Assembly (NCBI RefSeq): GCF_014637085.1 | Contig: NZ_BMEU01000010.1 | Location: forward strand, 1-64,000 | DNA: 64,000 nucleotides | DNA from: Comamonas phosphati | GTDB taxonomy: Bacteria; Pseudomonadota; Gammaproteobacteria; Burkholderiales; Burkholderiaceae_C | Reading direction: 5' to 3' | In this document: positions 47,253 through 56,438 of the stretch, piece by piece | How positions within the stretch are numbered: position 1 is the stretch's first letter | Layout of the letters: the number at the start of each line of letters is the position of its first letter | Translations under genes and position numbers: made by a program | Notes under the pieces: model-generated | What the model was told of the DNA's origin: nothing | What the model saw: only the letters and a program-made list of their open reading frames with translations | Databases searched by the model: none

Positions 47253-47299
47253 CATTCCAATGCTGCACTAGATGCTACAAATAATGCAGCAATGGAATG
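47253..47299 (-). promoter_or_regulatory. Long leader hairpin of pnp, probable RNase III autoregulation site
   Basis: CATTCCAATGCTGCA (47253-47267) pairs with TGCAGCAATGGAATG (47285-47299) with one mismatch over 15 bp and a 17-base loop. It lies 71 bases before the pnp ATG, after the rpsO terminator. In E. coli a hairpin at the same place is cut by RNase III, letting PNPase repress its own mRNA; the same role is inferred here. Confidence 0.7.
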
Positions 47300-47333
47300 A
47301 CACAGCTTCGCTCTGTCCTGCGTTCTCCGAAGT

Positions 47334-47368
47334 AAAAAACGCCTGAGCTAGCAGACTAACTCAGGCGT
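47334..47368 (-). terminator. Rho-independent terminator between rpsO and pnp
   Basis: On the minus strand a 13-bp stem starting ACGCCTGAGTTAG (47356-47368) with its partner at 47339-47351 (one mismatch), loop TCTG, then T6. It lies 18 bases after the rpsO stop. Confidence 0.9.
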
Positions 47369-47386
47369 CTCGATCTCTCACCGTGC

Positions 47387-47653
47387 TTACTTGCGCAGGC
47401 CCAGCTTGGCGATCAGTGCAGTGTAACGGTCAGCGTCCTTGGCCTTCAGGTAGTCCAGCAGCTTGCGACGACGGCTCACCATGCGCAGCAGGCCGCGGCG
47501 ACCGTGGTGGTCCTTGGCGTGTTGCTTGAAGTGGGGAGTCAGTTCGTTGATGCGAGCGGTCAGCAGAGCCACTTGCACTTCAGGGCTGCCAGTGTCGTTT
47601 TCGGAACGGGCATTGGCCTTGACAACGTCAGCCTTGATAGAGGCAGCGATCAT
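47387..47653 (-). CDS. rpsO: 30S ribosomal protein S15
   Basis: Primary 16S rRNA-binding protein of the small subunit, 88 residues. The family blocks [27 protein letters not shown] and [11 protein letters not shown] are all present. ATG at 47653 follows AAGGAAAA. Linked to pnp downstream, as in most proteobacteria. Confidence 0.98.
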   Translation of the reverse strand: MIAASIKADVVKANARSENDTGSPEVQVALLTARINELTPHFKQHAKDHHGRRGLLRMVSRRRKLLDYLKAKDADRYTALIAKLGLRK

Positions 47654-47756
47654 TTGGTTTTCCTTGGAAATCAGCGCCCGGCGGAGGGCACCTTGGTTAC
47701 TTGCGCCAGGGCTGGAAAGGCCCCAACGTGCGTCTTGCACCATGCAAAACCTGGCG

Positions 47757-47765
47757 ATTATATCA
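47757..47765 (-). promoter_or_regulatory. Extended -10 promoter of rpsO
   Basis: On the minus strand TGATATAAT gives a perfect TATAAT preceded by the TGn of an extended -10 element. No good -35 lies at the right distance, as is common for extended -10 promoters. Expected transcript start is near 47750, giving a leader of about 95 bases. Confidence 0.65.
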
Positions 47766-47902
47766 AGAGGCGCGCCAACGCCTTTTGGCCGGCGCCAAAC
47801 CCGCTGCGCGGGCTCCGTTCCGCTCCAGGCAAACCCTGACTCCACCGCCAATCCCTGCTGCCAAAATGCAATCGCGTAACAAAATGCAATAGAGGGACTT
47901 CC

Positions 47903-48193
47903 ATGCAGCAGCTCGCCGCTCCTTCCCGCCGCAGCGCCCTCCGGGCCTTGCTGTTGTTGCCGGGCCTGGCCATGCTCGAAACGGCGCAGGCCAGAAAAGG
48001 CCAAGCCCGCGATCCGGAAAAATCCGGCGGCAGGCGAGCCAGCGGCGGTCGCGTCAGGATACTGAATATCCGCAGCAGCTCCGAGGAGAGCAGCCTGGAG
48101 CGAGACCGACGCCTCTACCGCGAGTGCCAGGGCCGGCCCAACTCAGGCGCCTGCTCCGGCTACACCCAGAGCCCGCCTGGCAGGCGGTACTGA
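47903..48193 (+). CDS. Small basic secreted protein of unknown function
   Basis: A 96-residue product with a hydrophobic signal ([17 protein letters not shown], cut near residue 30) and a very Arg/Gly/Ser-rich mature part with two cysteines ([13 protein letters not shown]) that could form a disulfide. AGAGGGA lies six bases before the ATG. I do not recognise a family. It opens the rightward block before the pilin genes, 53 bases ahead of fimT, and may or may not belong to that operon. Confidence 0.6.
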   Translation: MQQLAAPSRRSALRALLLLPGLAMLETAQARKGQARDPEKSGGRRASGGRVRILNIRSSSEESSLERDRRLYRECQGRPNSGACSGYTQSPPGRRY

Positions 48194-48246
48194 GCCGGCA
48201 GGCCATAGCCGCCGCCCGCGCCCACCCGGCACCGGCCCTGCGCAAC

Positions 48247-48819
48247 ATGCCCAGCCCGCCTCCCGCAAGATCGGCCCGCCCCGGCCGCGCTCCCGGGTTC
48301 TCCGCCATCGAACTGCTGGCGGCAGCGGCCGTGCTGGCCCTTCTGACCGCGCTGGCCGTGCCGGGCTTCACGCGGCTGATGGAGCGCTGGCGCGTGCGCC
48401 AGGCATCCGCCGAGCTGCAGGCCACGCTGTATTACGCCCGCTCCGAAGCGGCCAAGCGCGGCGGCAACGTCGTCGTGCGCAAGAACGGCCAGAACACCGA
48501 CGGCTGCCAGGAAGCCGACACCACGCAGGCCTGGGGCTGCGGCTGGTTCGTGTTCGTGGACACCAACGGCAACGGCACCAGGCAGGCCAACGAAACGCTG
48601 CTGCAGGCCAGCCCGCCGCCCAGGCAGCTCAACATCATGCGCAATCCGTCCGGCGCCATGCTGCGCTTCGATCGCTACGGCATGGCCAACGGCGCCAATA
48701 TCTTCAGCTTCACGATTTCGCCCGCCGGGCCGGGCGTTTCCTCGCCAGCCACCCAGACCTTGTGCATGGCCAGCGGCGGGCGCATCAGAGTCCTGGAAGG
48801 AGAAGCCACATGCCAGTAA
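48247..48819 (+). CDS. fimT: Type IV minor prepilin, FimT/FimU (GspH) type
   Basis: A 190-residue minor pilin with prepilin cleavage site APG/FSAIELL (glutamate at mature position 5), an N-terminal hydrophobic helix and a GspH-type globular domain with two cysteine pairs. Minor pilins of this kind prime pilus assembly with PilVWX and PilE. The ATG at 48247 gives a leader of about 31 residues, long for a prepilin, but no closer start is visible. Overlaps pilV by ten bases. Confidence 0.85.
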   Translation: MPSPPPARSARPGRAPGFSAIELLAAAAVLALLTALAVPGFTRLMERWRVRQASAELQATLYYARSEAAKRGGNVVVRKNGQNTDGCQEADTTQAWGCGWFVFVDTNGNGTRQANETLLQASPPPRQLNIMRNPSGAMLRFDRYGMANGANIFSFTISPAGPGVSSPATQTLCMASGGRIRVLEGEATCQ

Positions 48820-49460
48820 TCCCAGCCTCCCGCCAGCGCGGCATCACGCTGATCGAATCGCTGGTGGCCAGCATGGTGCTGGCCCTGGGCCTGCTGGGCA
48901 TTCTGCAGGTGCAGATACGCACCCTGGCCGACACCCAGACCGCCGTGCGCCGCGCCCAGGCCGTCCGGCTGATCGAAGACCTGGGCGAGCGCATGAAAGT
49001 CAATCCCAATGCATTGGCCAACCTCGACGCCTACGCCACGGCCTTCGCCGACACACCGGCGCCGGGCGACTGCCAGACCCAGGCCTGCACACACGCCCAA
49101 CTGGCAGCCCACGACCTGGGCGCCTGGAAGCAATCCGTCAGGAATACACTGCCCCTGGGTCTGGCCAGCGTCTTTCCGGCCCCCGGCGAAAGCACGGCCC
49201 CACAGCGCCGCCAGCTGGGAGTGATGATCGCCTGGCGCGAGAACGAGCCGGACATCGCCGATGCCGCCGACAGAAGAAAGCACAGGAACGCCATCGACGC
49301 CACGCAGCTGCGCGCCGCCGATGGCTCCTTCAGCACCGGCGGCGACAGCCTTGCCTGCCCTCAGGGCTACACCTGCCATCTGCAGTACCTCGCGGCCGCA
49401 GCCCGCTGCGCGCCCCACCTGGATGCCGGAGCGGCCCGGCACTTCTGCCCCGGAGCCTGA
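48810..49460 (+). CDS. pilV: Type IV pilus minor pilin PilV
   Basis: A 216-residue minor pilin with site QRG/ITLIES and the long helix ESLVASMVLALGLLGILQVQ typical of PilV. It forms part of the initiation complex under PilY1. Preceded by AAGGAG at a good distance from ATG 48810. Several cysteines in the C-terminal half probably form disulfides in the periplasm. Confidence 0.87.
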   Translation: MPVIPASRQRGITLIESLVASMVLALGLLGILQVQIRTLADTQTAVRRAQAVRLIEDLGERMKVNPNALANLDAYATAFADTPAPGDCQTQACTHAQLAAHDLGAWKQSVRNTLPLGLASVFPAPGESTAPQRRQLGVMIAWRENEPDIADAADRRKHRNAIDATQLRAADGSFSTGGDSLACPQGYTCHLQYLAAAARCAPHLDAGAARHFCPGA

Positions 49461-49462
49461 AC

Positions 49463-50353
49463 ATGTTATCGAAATTGATAGCACCCTGTGCAGCGCCTGC
49501 TGCGCTGCCATCGCGGAAGTTCATGCGGCAGCAGGCCCAGAGCGGCCTCACGCTGCTGGAGCTGATGGTCGGGATCACCGTGGGCCTGCTGGTCGTCGCC
49601 GCGGCCATGGCCGCGCTCATCGCCTCGCGCGGCGTGGCGGGAGCCGTGAACGATGCCAGCGGCATGCAGTTGCAGGCCGCCCACGCCATGCGGACCATGG
49701 GCCAGCAGGTGCGGCAGGCCGGCTCGCTCTACCTCAGACTCAATCCCGGCAGCGCGGCCGCTCCCGTGGCGTTCGAAGCCCATGCCCCGGCAGCCGACGG
49801 CGGCAAGGGTTTTGCGCCCGCCTCCGACACCCTCTTGGGCTCCAGCTCCGCCATGAGCTTGGGCTACCACCGCTACAAGGAGCCGGTGCATACGGCCTCC
49901 GGCGAGCAGGCCCAGGCGCGCAACTGCCTGGGCGGCCCGGCCAACAGCAGCCCGGACCAGCGGGTGGAAAGCATCTTCCAGCGCCATGGCGATCAGCTGC
50001 GGTGCGGCGGCAACGACACCGCCAACGCGCCGCAGCCCCTGGTACAGAACGTCGCCGACTTCCAACTGCGCTACCTGCTGCAGGACAACACCGTGCCGGG
50101 CGACGCCAGAATCCAGTACCTCGCCGCCGATGCCGTGGGCGACGGCAACTGGGGCAAGGTGCAGGCCGTCGAAGTCTGCCTGGTGCTCTACGGCAACGAG
50201 CCCGTCGATATGCCCGCCGGCAGCACCTATACCGGCTGCGACGGCTCGGCCGTCGACATGACTGCCGCCGGCGAGCGCGCCCGGCGCATGCACATGGTCT
50301 TTCGCAGCATCTTCCAGCTGCGCAGCCAGGGGCTGATCGGCACCGTGCTCTGA
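49463..50353 (+). CDS. pilW: Type IV pilus minor pilin PilW
   Basis: A 296-residue minor pilin with site QSG/LTLLELMVG and a PilW-type globular part. The first 20 residues are coded by a patch that includes TTATCGAAATTGATAGC, similar to the edges of the palindromic repeat family, so the true start may be ATG 49523, giving a normal short leader (MRQQAQSG). In either case the mature protein is the same. Confidence 0.86.
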   Translation: MLSKLIAPCAAPAALPSRKFMRQQAQSGLTLLELMVGITVGLLVVAAAMAALIASRGVAGAVNDASGMQLQAAHAMRTMGQQVRQAGSLYLRLNPGSAAAPVAFEAHAPAADGGKGFAPASDTLLGSSSAMSLGYHRYKEPVHTASGEQAQARNCLGGPANSSPDQRVESIFQRHGDQLRCGGNDTANAPQPLVQNVADFQLRYLLQDNTVPGDARIQYLAADAVGDGNWGKVQAVEVCLVLYGNEPVDMPAGSTYTGCDGSAVDMTAAGERARRMHMVFRSIFQLRSQGLIGTVL

Positions 50354-50374
50354 CGCCTGCAGGAAAGAGCCGCC

Positions 50375-51124
50375 ATGCCGTGCATGCCACCCGACTTCCA
50401 GCGCCAGCGCGGCGTGGCCTTGTTCGCCGTCATGGTGTTCGTCATGCTGTCCCTGCTGCTGACGCTATGGGCCTCGCGCACCTCGCTGTTCAACGAAATG
50501 GTGGTGGGCAACGATGCCGACTACCAGCGCGCCTTCGAAGCCGCCCAGGCCCTGCTGCAGGATGCCGAACTCGATATCCGCGGAGAAAATGCCGACGGCA
50601 GCACCTGCACCGGCAACGACGACATCTGCCGCAGCGGCACCGCCGACAGAATCCCGCTGGAAGCCCAGGACGTTGGCCCGCAGCTGGCCGCACTGGAGCA
50701 GCAAGGCACCGGATGCCGCAACGGCCTGTGCGCCAAGCGCGCGGGCAAGCAGGACTTCTGGAACAACGCCGATGCCGCCCGCGGCCCCACACTGGCCCAG
50801 ATGGCCAGCCCCGGCGTGGGCGCACGCTATGGCCAATACACCGGCGCCGCGACCGGCAGTGCCGGCAAGCCGGTCCACCCCATCCTCGCGGACACCAGCG
50901 CCGGCGACCGAGGCGGCTGGTACTGGATCGAAGTGCTGCCCTACGACAGCAGCAGCAAAAGCTCGGGCCTCATCGCGGATAACGCGGGCGCCCCCGGCAA
51001 GCTGCTGCCCCTGCATCTGACACCCGGCGTGGTGTACCGCATCACGGCCCTGGCCTACGGCCTCAGGCCCGGCACCATGGCGGTGCTGCAGCAGACCTAT
51101 GCGCAGCAAAAGCGAAAAGACTGA
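50375..51124 (+). CDS. pilX: Type IV pilus minor pilin PilX
   Basis: A 249-residue minor pilin with site QRG/VALFAVMVF, lacking the usual glutamate at position 5 as is typical of PilX/GspK-like pilins, and a PilX N-terminal helix with SLFNEMVVGNDADYQRAFEAAQ. GspK-like pilins cap the pseudopilus tip. 22 bases after pilW; followed by a repeat copy and then pilY1. Confidence 0.85.
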   Translation: MPCMPPDFQRQRGVALFAVMVFVMLSLLLTLWASRTSLFNEMVVGNDADYQRAFEAAQALLQDAELDIRGENADGSTCTGNDDICRSGTADRIPLEAQDVGPQLAALEQQGTGCRNGLCAKRAGKQDFWNNADAARGPTLAQMASPGVGARYGQYTGAATGSAGKPVHPILADTSAGDRGGWYWIEVLPYDSSSKSSGLIADNAGAPGKLLPLHLTPGVVYRITALAYGLRPGTMAVLQQTYAQQKRKD

Positions 51125-51128
51125 AATG

Positions 51129-51258
51129 AGGCACCCCCTGAGTCGCTTCGCGCCTTCCCTCTCTCTCTCTACGCGCTGCGCGCTACGGGAGGGGAACGAT
51201 GCCTTCGCCGCGAGGCGGCTCTTGCTCGGCATCCCCGGCTTTGGGCCGCGCCAGTTTC
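51129..51258 (-). repeat. Dispersed ~120-bp intergenic repeat, copy C
   Basis: Reads in reverse to copies A and B: CCCCCTGAG, then CGCTTCGCG, a CTTCCC/GGGAGGGG pair and GCGCCAGTTT at the end. The middle has diverged and holds a CT-dinucleotide run. It lies between pilX and pilY1. Confidence 0.6.
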
Positions 51259-51303
51259 AGGGCTGCGGGTGACACAAAGCGCCATAACTGAAAGGAGAAC
51301 GCC

Positions 51304-54300
51304 ATGCACGGAAACAAGCTCCCGAGACTGAGCCAGGTCCTGCTTGCGCTGGCGGCCGCCCCGGCCGCCCCTGCCTCCTGGGCGCTGGATCTGGCGCAGT
51401 CGCCCCCTGGCACCCGGCAGCCTCATGTCGCCCCCAACGTCATCATCTCGGTCGACGACTCGGGCAGCATGGACTACCGCCTGGACGCCGAAACCGCCAC
51501 GGGCGCGACGGACAACGAGACTCCCGCAGCCGACGGCAGCTGGCCCGCCACCAGCCGCCGCATCAACGTGCTGCGGCACGCGCTCATAGGCCATGGCGGC
51601 GTGGGCGGGGTCGTGCGCGATACCGCCTTGCTGCCGGACGGGAAAATCCGCCTGGCCTGGCAATCCATGAACGCCAACAACGGCACTCCCGGCCATCTCA
51701 ACAGCAGCGCCACGGCCGCGCAGGCGGGCAGCAACTCCATGCAGGTGCTGGGTCCGGCGCACCGGACCCGCTTCATCGAATTCGTCACGCAGCTGCGGCC
51801 CGGCGGCGGCACCCCGTCGCACAAGCTGTTGCAGCAGGCCGATGCCTATATGCGACTGCCCCTGAGCCGGGACGGCCCCTGGGCTGCCGTGCCGGGAAGC
51901 ACCGGCGCCCCCTACCTGGGCTGCCGCCGCAACTACCATGTCATGCTGACCGACGGGCGCTGGAACGGCGCCACGTCCGGCGGCTCTCAGGACGACAACA
52001 GCGTCAACCGGACCCTGCCCAACGGCATGGCCTATGGCAGCGCCAATGCCTCATCCCGGCCCTACAACCAGCTCTACCACGACAGCTACGGCAACACCCT
52101 GGCCGACTGGGCCTTCCACAGCTGGGCCGCGCCGCTGCAGCCGCCAGGCGATCTCGTCGGCACCATGCAGCCCGCCGCCGATTACCGCCAGGCGCCGCCG
52201 ACCGAAAGCTTCGGCAGGGATGCCACGAATCGGGAGGCCGTGCTCGAGCGTTTCTGGAACCCCCGCTACAACCCCGCCACCTGGCCGCATATGGCGACCT
52301 ATACCATAGGCCTGGGCACGAATGCCGGCAGCTGGCCCGGAGCCGGCGCCCTGGCGGCGCCGACCCGGCAGTCGCCCTTCGGCTACGACGGCAGCTTTCC
52401 CGACCTGGTGACCGGCCGGCAGCAATGGCCCGACATGGGCGCCAGCGAAGACGTCCGGGCCCTGGACCTCTGGCATGCCGCACTCAACGGCCGCGGGCGC
52501 TTCTATTCCGTCACCAAGGCTGAAGACCTGGCCCTGGCCTTCCGCGACATCGTGGGGCAGATCAGCGTCCAGGCCGCCCCCGAGCTGGCTTCCACGGCGG
52601 CCAGCGGCGCCAGCAGCGCGCGCATGGCCGTGGGCAAGTTCACCGCAGCCTACGAGCCCATGAATGCCTGGAAGGGCTTCATCACCGCCACCGCCGTACA
52701 GGCCGACGGCTCCACCGTGCCCCTTCCCGGCTGGGGCGGCAAGAGCACGGCCGACAAGCTCGATGCGCTGGACTCTGTGGACGGCCGCCTGGTGCTGAGC
52801 TGGAGCGACCAATGGAGCGGGGCCGGCTACAAGGGCGGCGTGCCGTTTCGCTGGGACGGCGGCGAAGCCTATCTGAGCGCCGCGCAAAAAGCCCTGCTGA
52901 GCCAGAACCGCCTCGACTACCTCCGCGGCGACCGCCGCCTGGAAGGCTCCGACACCGCCGGCTACACTGCCGCGAAGCCCCTGCGCGAACGCAAGAGCCG
53001 CCAGGGCGACATCATCGGCTCCGCCATCTGGTACACGGGCGCACCGGCCGGCAACCATGCGCTCAACGGCTACGCGGCCTTCATGCGCAGCCATACCACG
53101 CGTGCCGCCATGCTCTATGCGGGCGGCAACGACGGCATGCTGCACGGCTTCGCCGCCGCCGACGGCAGCGAAAAAATCGCCTATGTTCCACGGGGCGTCC
53201 TTCCCACGCTGGGCCGGCTGGCCGATCCGCAGTTCAACAGCAAGCACCTGTATTTCGTGGACGGCTCGCCCATGACGGGCGACGTGGACCTGGGAACGGG
53301 CGGTGCCGCCGATTGGCGCACTCTGCTGGTGGGAACGCTGGGCGCCGGCGGCAAGGGCTACTTCGTGCTGGACGTGAGCCACCCGGCCGGCTTTTCGGAA
53401 AGCAGCGCGCGGCAACTGGCCAGGCTGGACCGCAGCCGCGGCGCCACCGAGCCGGCGCCCGACTGCGCGCGCTCCGGCATGGGCAGCGCCGAAAAAACCG
53501 CCTGCGCCAAAGCCGCCGAGGAAGACCGGGACATAGGCCATATCACGGCCCTGCCGGTGCGCGACGAAGACAACCCCCTGCATACCACGCAGATCGCGCG
53601 GCTGAACGACGACCGCTGGGCCGCCGTCCTGGGCAACGGCTACAACAGCGCCAACCAGCGGCCCGTGCTGCTGATCCAGTATCTGGATGGCGCCATGGAG
53701 CTCAAGCGCATGGCGGCCACCAGCGACACGGCGGGCACCGGCAAGGCGGCCGACAACGGCCTGGCCGCCCCGCGCCTGCTGGACCTGAACGGCGACGGCC
53801 GCCCCGACGTGGTCTATGCCGGCGACAACCAGGGCCATCTGTGGAAGTTCGATCTGACCGGCGCCAGCAGCGAACTCTGGGGCGTGGCCTTTGGCGGCCA
53901 GCCGCTGTTCACCGCCACAGGCCCTGCCGCCATGGACGCGGCCGGCATAGGTGGGGCCGCGCGGCCCCACATCCAGCCCATCACGGCCGCGCCCTCCGTG
54001 CGCGCCAACGACCGCCTCATGACGGTGGGCAGCGGCGCCGGCGCCAAAAGCGTGCCCATGGGCGGCATGATGGTGGCCTTCGGCACGGGCCGGAACATCA
54101 CGCCGGACGACCCGAGCAGCGTGCTGGTGCAAACCTTGTATGCGGTGCTGGACAACACGCGCTACCGCCTCGTTGACACGGCCAGGGGACAACGACTGCA
54201 GGTGCATCCCGGCGACAGCGGCTGCACCGCACCCGTCGCCGGCTGCATACCGGCACCCCGGGCACTTGGCGAGGGCGTGGCCCGTGCCAGGCTGGCCGAA

Positions 54301-54801
54301 CAGGCCATCACCGAAATCGGCAGCGGCGCCACCGTGGGCGCCAGGCACGCGCACAGCGCGCTGAACCGCAACACCTGGGCCGACTTCAATGGCTGGTATC
54401 TCGACCTGCCCGCCGTGGGCGAACGCCTGCTCAAGCCCATGGAGTTCTACGACGGCAGCAACATCCTGGCCGTGTACACGCAGGTGCCCGCCAAGGGTTC
54501 GAACGCGGATGCCGGAAGGGAGAGCTGCGACTCCGCCGCAGTCGACCAAGAGCGCCAGTACCGCACCCTGATCAACATCATGGACGGCGCCCGCCCCTCG
54601 GTGCAGATCGTGGACCAGAACGGCGACGGGCTGCTCGACGCCAGCGACCTCCAGGTCTCGCGCACCCAGGTATCCAGGGGCTCGCACCTGCTGATCGCCC
54701 GGAAAGGCAAGGCCATGGACATAGACGCCGGGAACCGCAGCGAACTGCTGGCCCGCATGCCCGAACAATCGCTGCGCCCCAGCTGGCGCCAGCTGAAGTA
54801 A
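51304..54801 (+). CDS. pilY1: Type IV pilus tip-associated adhesin PilY1
   Basis: A 1165-residue exported protein. Signal peptide of about 27 residues (ending SWA), then a von Willebrand A-like region with the metal site D51-x-S53-x-S55, and a C-terminal PilY1 beta-propeller (about 580-1100). Two calcium-binding type loops are visible: DLNGDGRPD at 827-835 and DQNGDGLLD at 1104-1112. PilY1 sits on the minor-pilin tip complex and controls extension, adhesion and surface sensing. ATG 51304 follows AAAGGAG. Confidence 0.93.
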   Translation: MHGNKLPRLSQVLLALAAAPAAPASWALDLAQSPPGTRQPHVAPNVIISVDDSGSMDYRLDAETATGATDNETPAADGSWPATSRRINVLRHALIGHGGVGGVVRDTALLPDGKIRLAWQSMNANNGTPGHLNSSATAAQAGSNSMQVLGPAHRTRFIEFVTQLRPGGGTPSHKLLQQADAYMRLPLSRDGPWAAVPGSTGAPYLGCRRNYHVMLTDGRWNGATSGGSQDDNSVNRTLPNGMAYGSANASSRPYNQLYHDSYGNTLADWAFHSWAAPLQPPGDLVGTMQPAADYRQAPPTESFGRDATNREAVLERFWNPRYNPATWPHMATYTIGLGTNAGSWPGAGALAAPTRQSPFGYDGSFPDLVTGRQQWPDMGASEDVRALDLWHAALNGRGRFYSVTKAEDLALAFRDIVGQISVQAAPELASTAASGASSARMAVGKFTAAYEPMNAWKGFITATAVQADGSTVPLPGWGGKSTADKLDALDSVDGRLVLSWSDQWSGAGYKGGVPFRWDGGEAYLSAAQKALLSQNRLDYLRGDRRLEGSDTAGYTAAKPLRERKSRQGDIIGSAIWYTGAPAGNHALNGYAAFMRSHTTRAAMLYAGGNDGMLHGFAAADGSEKIAYVPRGVLPTLGRLADPQFNSKHLYFVDGSPMTGDVDLGTGGAADWRTLLVGTLGAGGKGYFVLDVSHPAGFSESSARQLARLDRSRGATEPAPDCARSGMGSAEKTACAKAAEEDRDIGHITALPVRDEDNPLHTTQIARLNDDRWAAVLGNGYNSANQRPVLLIQYLDGAMELKRMAATSDTAGTGKAADNGLAAPRLLDLNGDGRPDVVYAGDNQGHLWKFDLTGASSELWGVAFGGQPLFTATGPAAMDAAGIGGAARPHIQPITAAPSVRANDRLMTVGSGAGAKSVPMGGMMVAFGTGRNITPDDPSSVLVQTLYAVLDNTRYRLVDTARGQRLQVHPGDSGCTAPVAGCIPAPRALGEGVARARLAEQAITEIGSGATVGARHAHSALNRNTWADFNGWYLDLPAVGERLLKPMEFYDGSNILAVYTQVPAKGSNADAGRESCDSAAVDQERQYRTLINIMDGARPSVQIVDQNGDGLLDASDLQVSRTQVSRGSHLLIARKGKAMDIDAGNRSELLARMPEQSLRPSWRQLK

Positions 54802-54825
54802 GAACGTGCTCCAAGGAGGCCGCCC

Positions 54826-55248
54826 ATGAAGCACAGGCAGCAAGGCTTCACGCTGATCGAGCTGATGATCGTGGCCACGGTCATCGGCATCCTCGGCGCA
54901 CTCGCCTATCCCAGCTACGCGGAATACGTGCGGCGCGGCCACCGGGCCGATGCGCGCGCGGGGCTGCTGCAGGCTCAGCAGTGGCTGGAGCGCGCGGCCA
55001 CCGCCACCGGGGCCTACCCTGGCAGCCTGCCCGCAGCGCTGGCCTGGTCCGGCGACAACGGCAAGCGCTACAGCATAGGCTTTGCCGCCGGCAATACCGC
55101 CATGGCCTACACCCTTGCGGCGACTCCCAGGGGCGCCCAGGCCGGCGACCGATGCGGCATCTACACGCTGAGCCACACCGGCCTGCGCGGCGCCAACGGC
55201 AAGACTTCCGGGCAGACAGGCTACGACACGGACTGCTGGGGCAAATAA
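54826..55248 (+). CDS. pilE: Type IV pilus minor pilin PilE
   Basis: A 140-residue pilin with short leader MKHRQQG, site G/FTLIELMIVATVIGILG and a ComP_DUS/PilE-like small globular domain with two late cysteines (RCGIYTL and TDCWGK) that would close the D-loop. As the last gene after pilY1 it matches PilE of Pseudomonas, a connector between the tip complex and the major pilin. Confidence 0.9.
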   Translation: MKHRQQGFTLIELMIVATVIGILGALAYPSYAEYVRRGHRADARAGLLQAQQWLERAATATGAYPGSLPAALAWSGDNGKRYSIGFAAGNTAMAYTLAATPRGAQAGDRCGIYTLSHTGLRGANGKTSGQTGYDTDCWGK

Positions 55249-55275
55249 ACGCCCAAGGCCCTCCAGGGAGCCTGA

Positions 55276-56409
55276 ATGGCCTGCAGTACCATCCCGGGCA
55301 TGACAGACCATGCCCACACCATGCAGCAAGCGCTTGAGCAGGCCGCCCAGGCGCTTTTTCTTTCCTCGCCCAATCCCCGCGTCGGCTGCGTTCTGGTGGG
55401 TGCAGACGGCAGCGTGCTCGGCCAGGGGTTCACCCAGCAGGCGGGCGGACCGCACGCCGAAGTCATGGCGCTGCGCGATGCGGCGGCCAGGGGCCATGAT
55501 GTGCGCGGCGCCACGGCCTATGTCACGCTGGAGCCCTGCTCGCATCACGGCCGCACGGGACCGTGCTGCGACGCCCTGATTGCCGCGGGCATAGGCAAGG
55601 TGGTGGGAGCGCTGACGGACCCCAATCCGCAGGTGGCGGGCCAGGGCTTTGCGCGCCTGCGCGCCGCCGGCGTGCAGGTGGAGGTCGGCCCCGGCGCCGC
55701 CGCATCGCGCGAGCTGAACATCGGCTTTTTCAGCCGCATGGTGCGCGGCACGCCCTGGGTGCGCATGAAGGCCGCCAGCTCGCTGGACGGCGTGACCGCC
55801 CTGCACAACGGCCGCAGCCAGTGGATCACTTCGCCTGAAGCGCGCGCCGACGGCCATGCCTGGCGCGCGCGCGCCTGCACGCTGCTGACCGGCATAGGCA
55901 CGGTGCTGCAGGACAATCCGCGCCTCGATGTGCGCGAGGTGCAAACACCGCGCCAGCCGCGCATTGCCGTGGTCGACAGCCAACTGCAGATGCCGCTCGA
56001 TGCTCATGTTTTGAAAGCACCCAGCGGCTGTCTTATCTACACTTCAAGCATGAATCAGCCCAGGATCGAGCAACTACGGTCGCAAGGCGCTACGGTAATC
56101 CCTATGCCCGGCTCTCAAGGCAAGGTGGACCTGGCCGCCATGCTGCGCGACCTGGCCGCCCGCGGCACCAACGAGCTGCATGTGGAGGCTGGCTTCAAGC
56201 TCAATGGTTCGCTGATCCGTGAAGGACTGGTGGACGAGTTCCTGCTGTATCTGGCGCCCAAGCTGCTGGGCACGGCCGGCATGGGCATCGCCAACTTCGG
56301 GCCGCTGGACGAGCTGTCGCAAGCCCTGCCGCTGCAGTGGCAGGACATCCGGCAGACCGGCCCCGACCTGCGCGTGATCGCGCGCGTGCAGGGCCGCGCG
56401 GATTTCTGA
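55276..56409 (+). CDS. ribD: Riboflavin biosynthesis deaminase/reductase RibD
   Basis: Bifunctional enzyme of riboflavin synthesis: the N-terminal zinc deaminase (about 15-150, HAEVMAL and PCSHHGRTGPCC) and the C-terminal NADPH reductase (about 155-375, with RMKAASSLDG). The 377-residue length is normal. ATG 55276 has GGGAG upstream; ATG 55300 is an alternative. The segment coded by 56000-56110 is AT-richer than its surroundings. Confidence 0.95.
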   Translation: MACSTIPGMTDHAHTMQQALEQAAQALFLSSPNPRVGCVLVGADGSVLGQGFTQQAGGPHAEVMALRDAAARGHDVRGATAYVTLEPCSHHGRTGPCCDALIAAGIGKVVGALTDPNPQVAGQGFARLRAAGVQVEVGPGAAASRELNIGFFSRMVRGTPWVRMKAASSLDGVTALHNGRSQWITSPEARADGHAWRARACTLLTGIGTVLQDNPRLDVREVQTPRQPRIAVVDSQLQMPLDAHVLKAPSGCLIYTSSMNQPRIEQLRSQGATVIPMPGSQGKVDLAAMLRDLAARGTNELHVEAGFKLNGSLIREGLVDEFLLYLAPKLLGTAGMGIANFGPLDELSQALPLQWQDIRQTGPDLRVIARVQGRADF

Positions 56410-56438
56410 CCCCCGCCAGCCTGCACTACAGTTGCGGC

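Noticed and set aside
51157-51172. CT dinucleotide run as a phase-variation switch for pilY1
   Set aside because: The run is short, lies about 130 bases upstream of the start inside a repeat copy, and is not in the reading frame or between promoter elements that I can see.
52051-56007. 1318-codon open frame opposite pilY1, pilE and ribD
   Set aside because: It spans three well-supported genes on the other strand and has no start signal or family motif.
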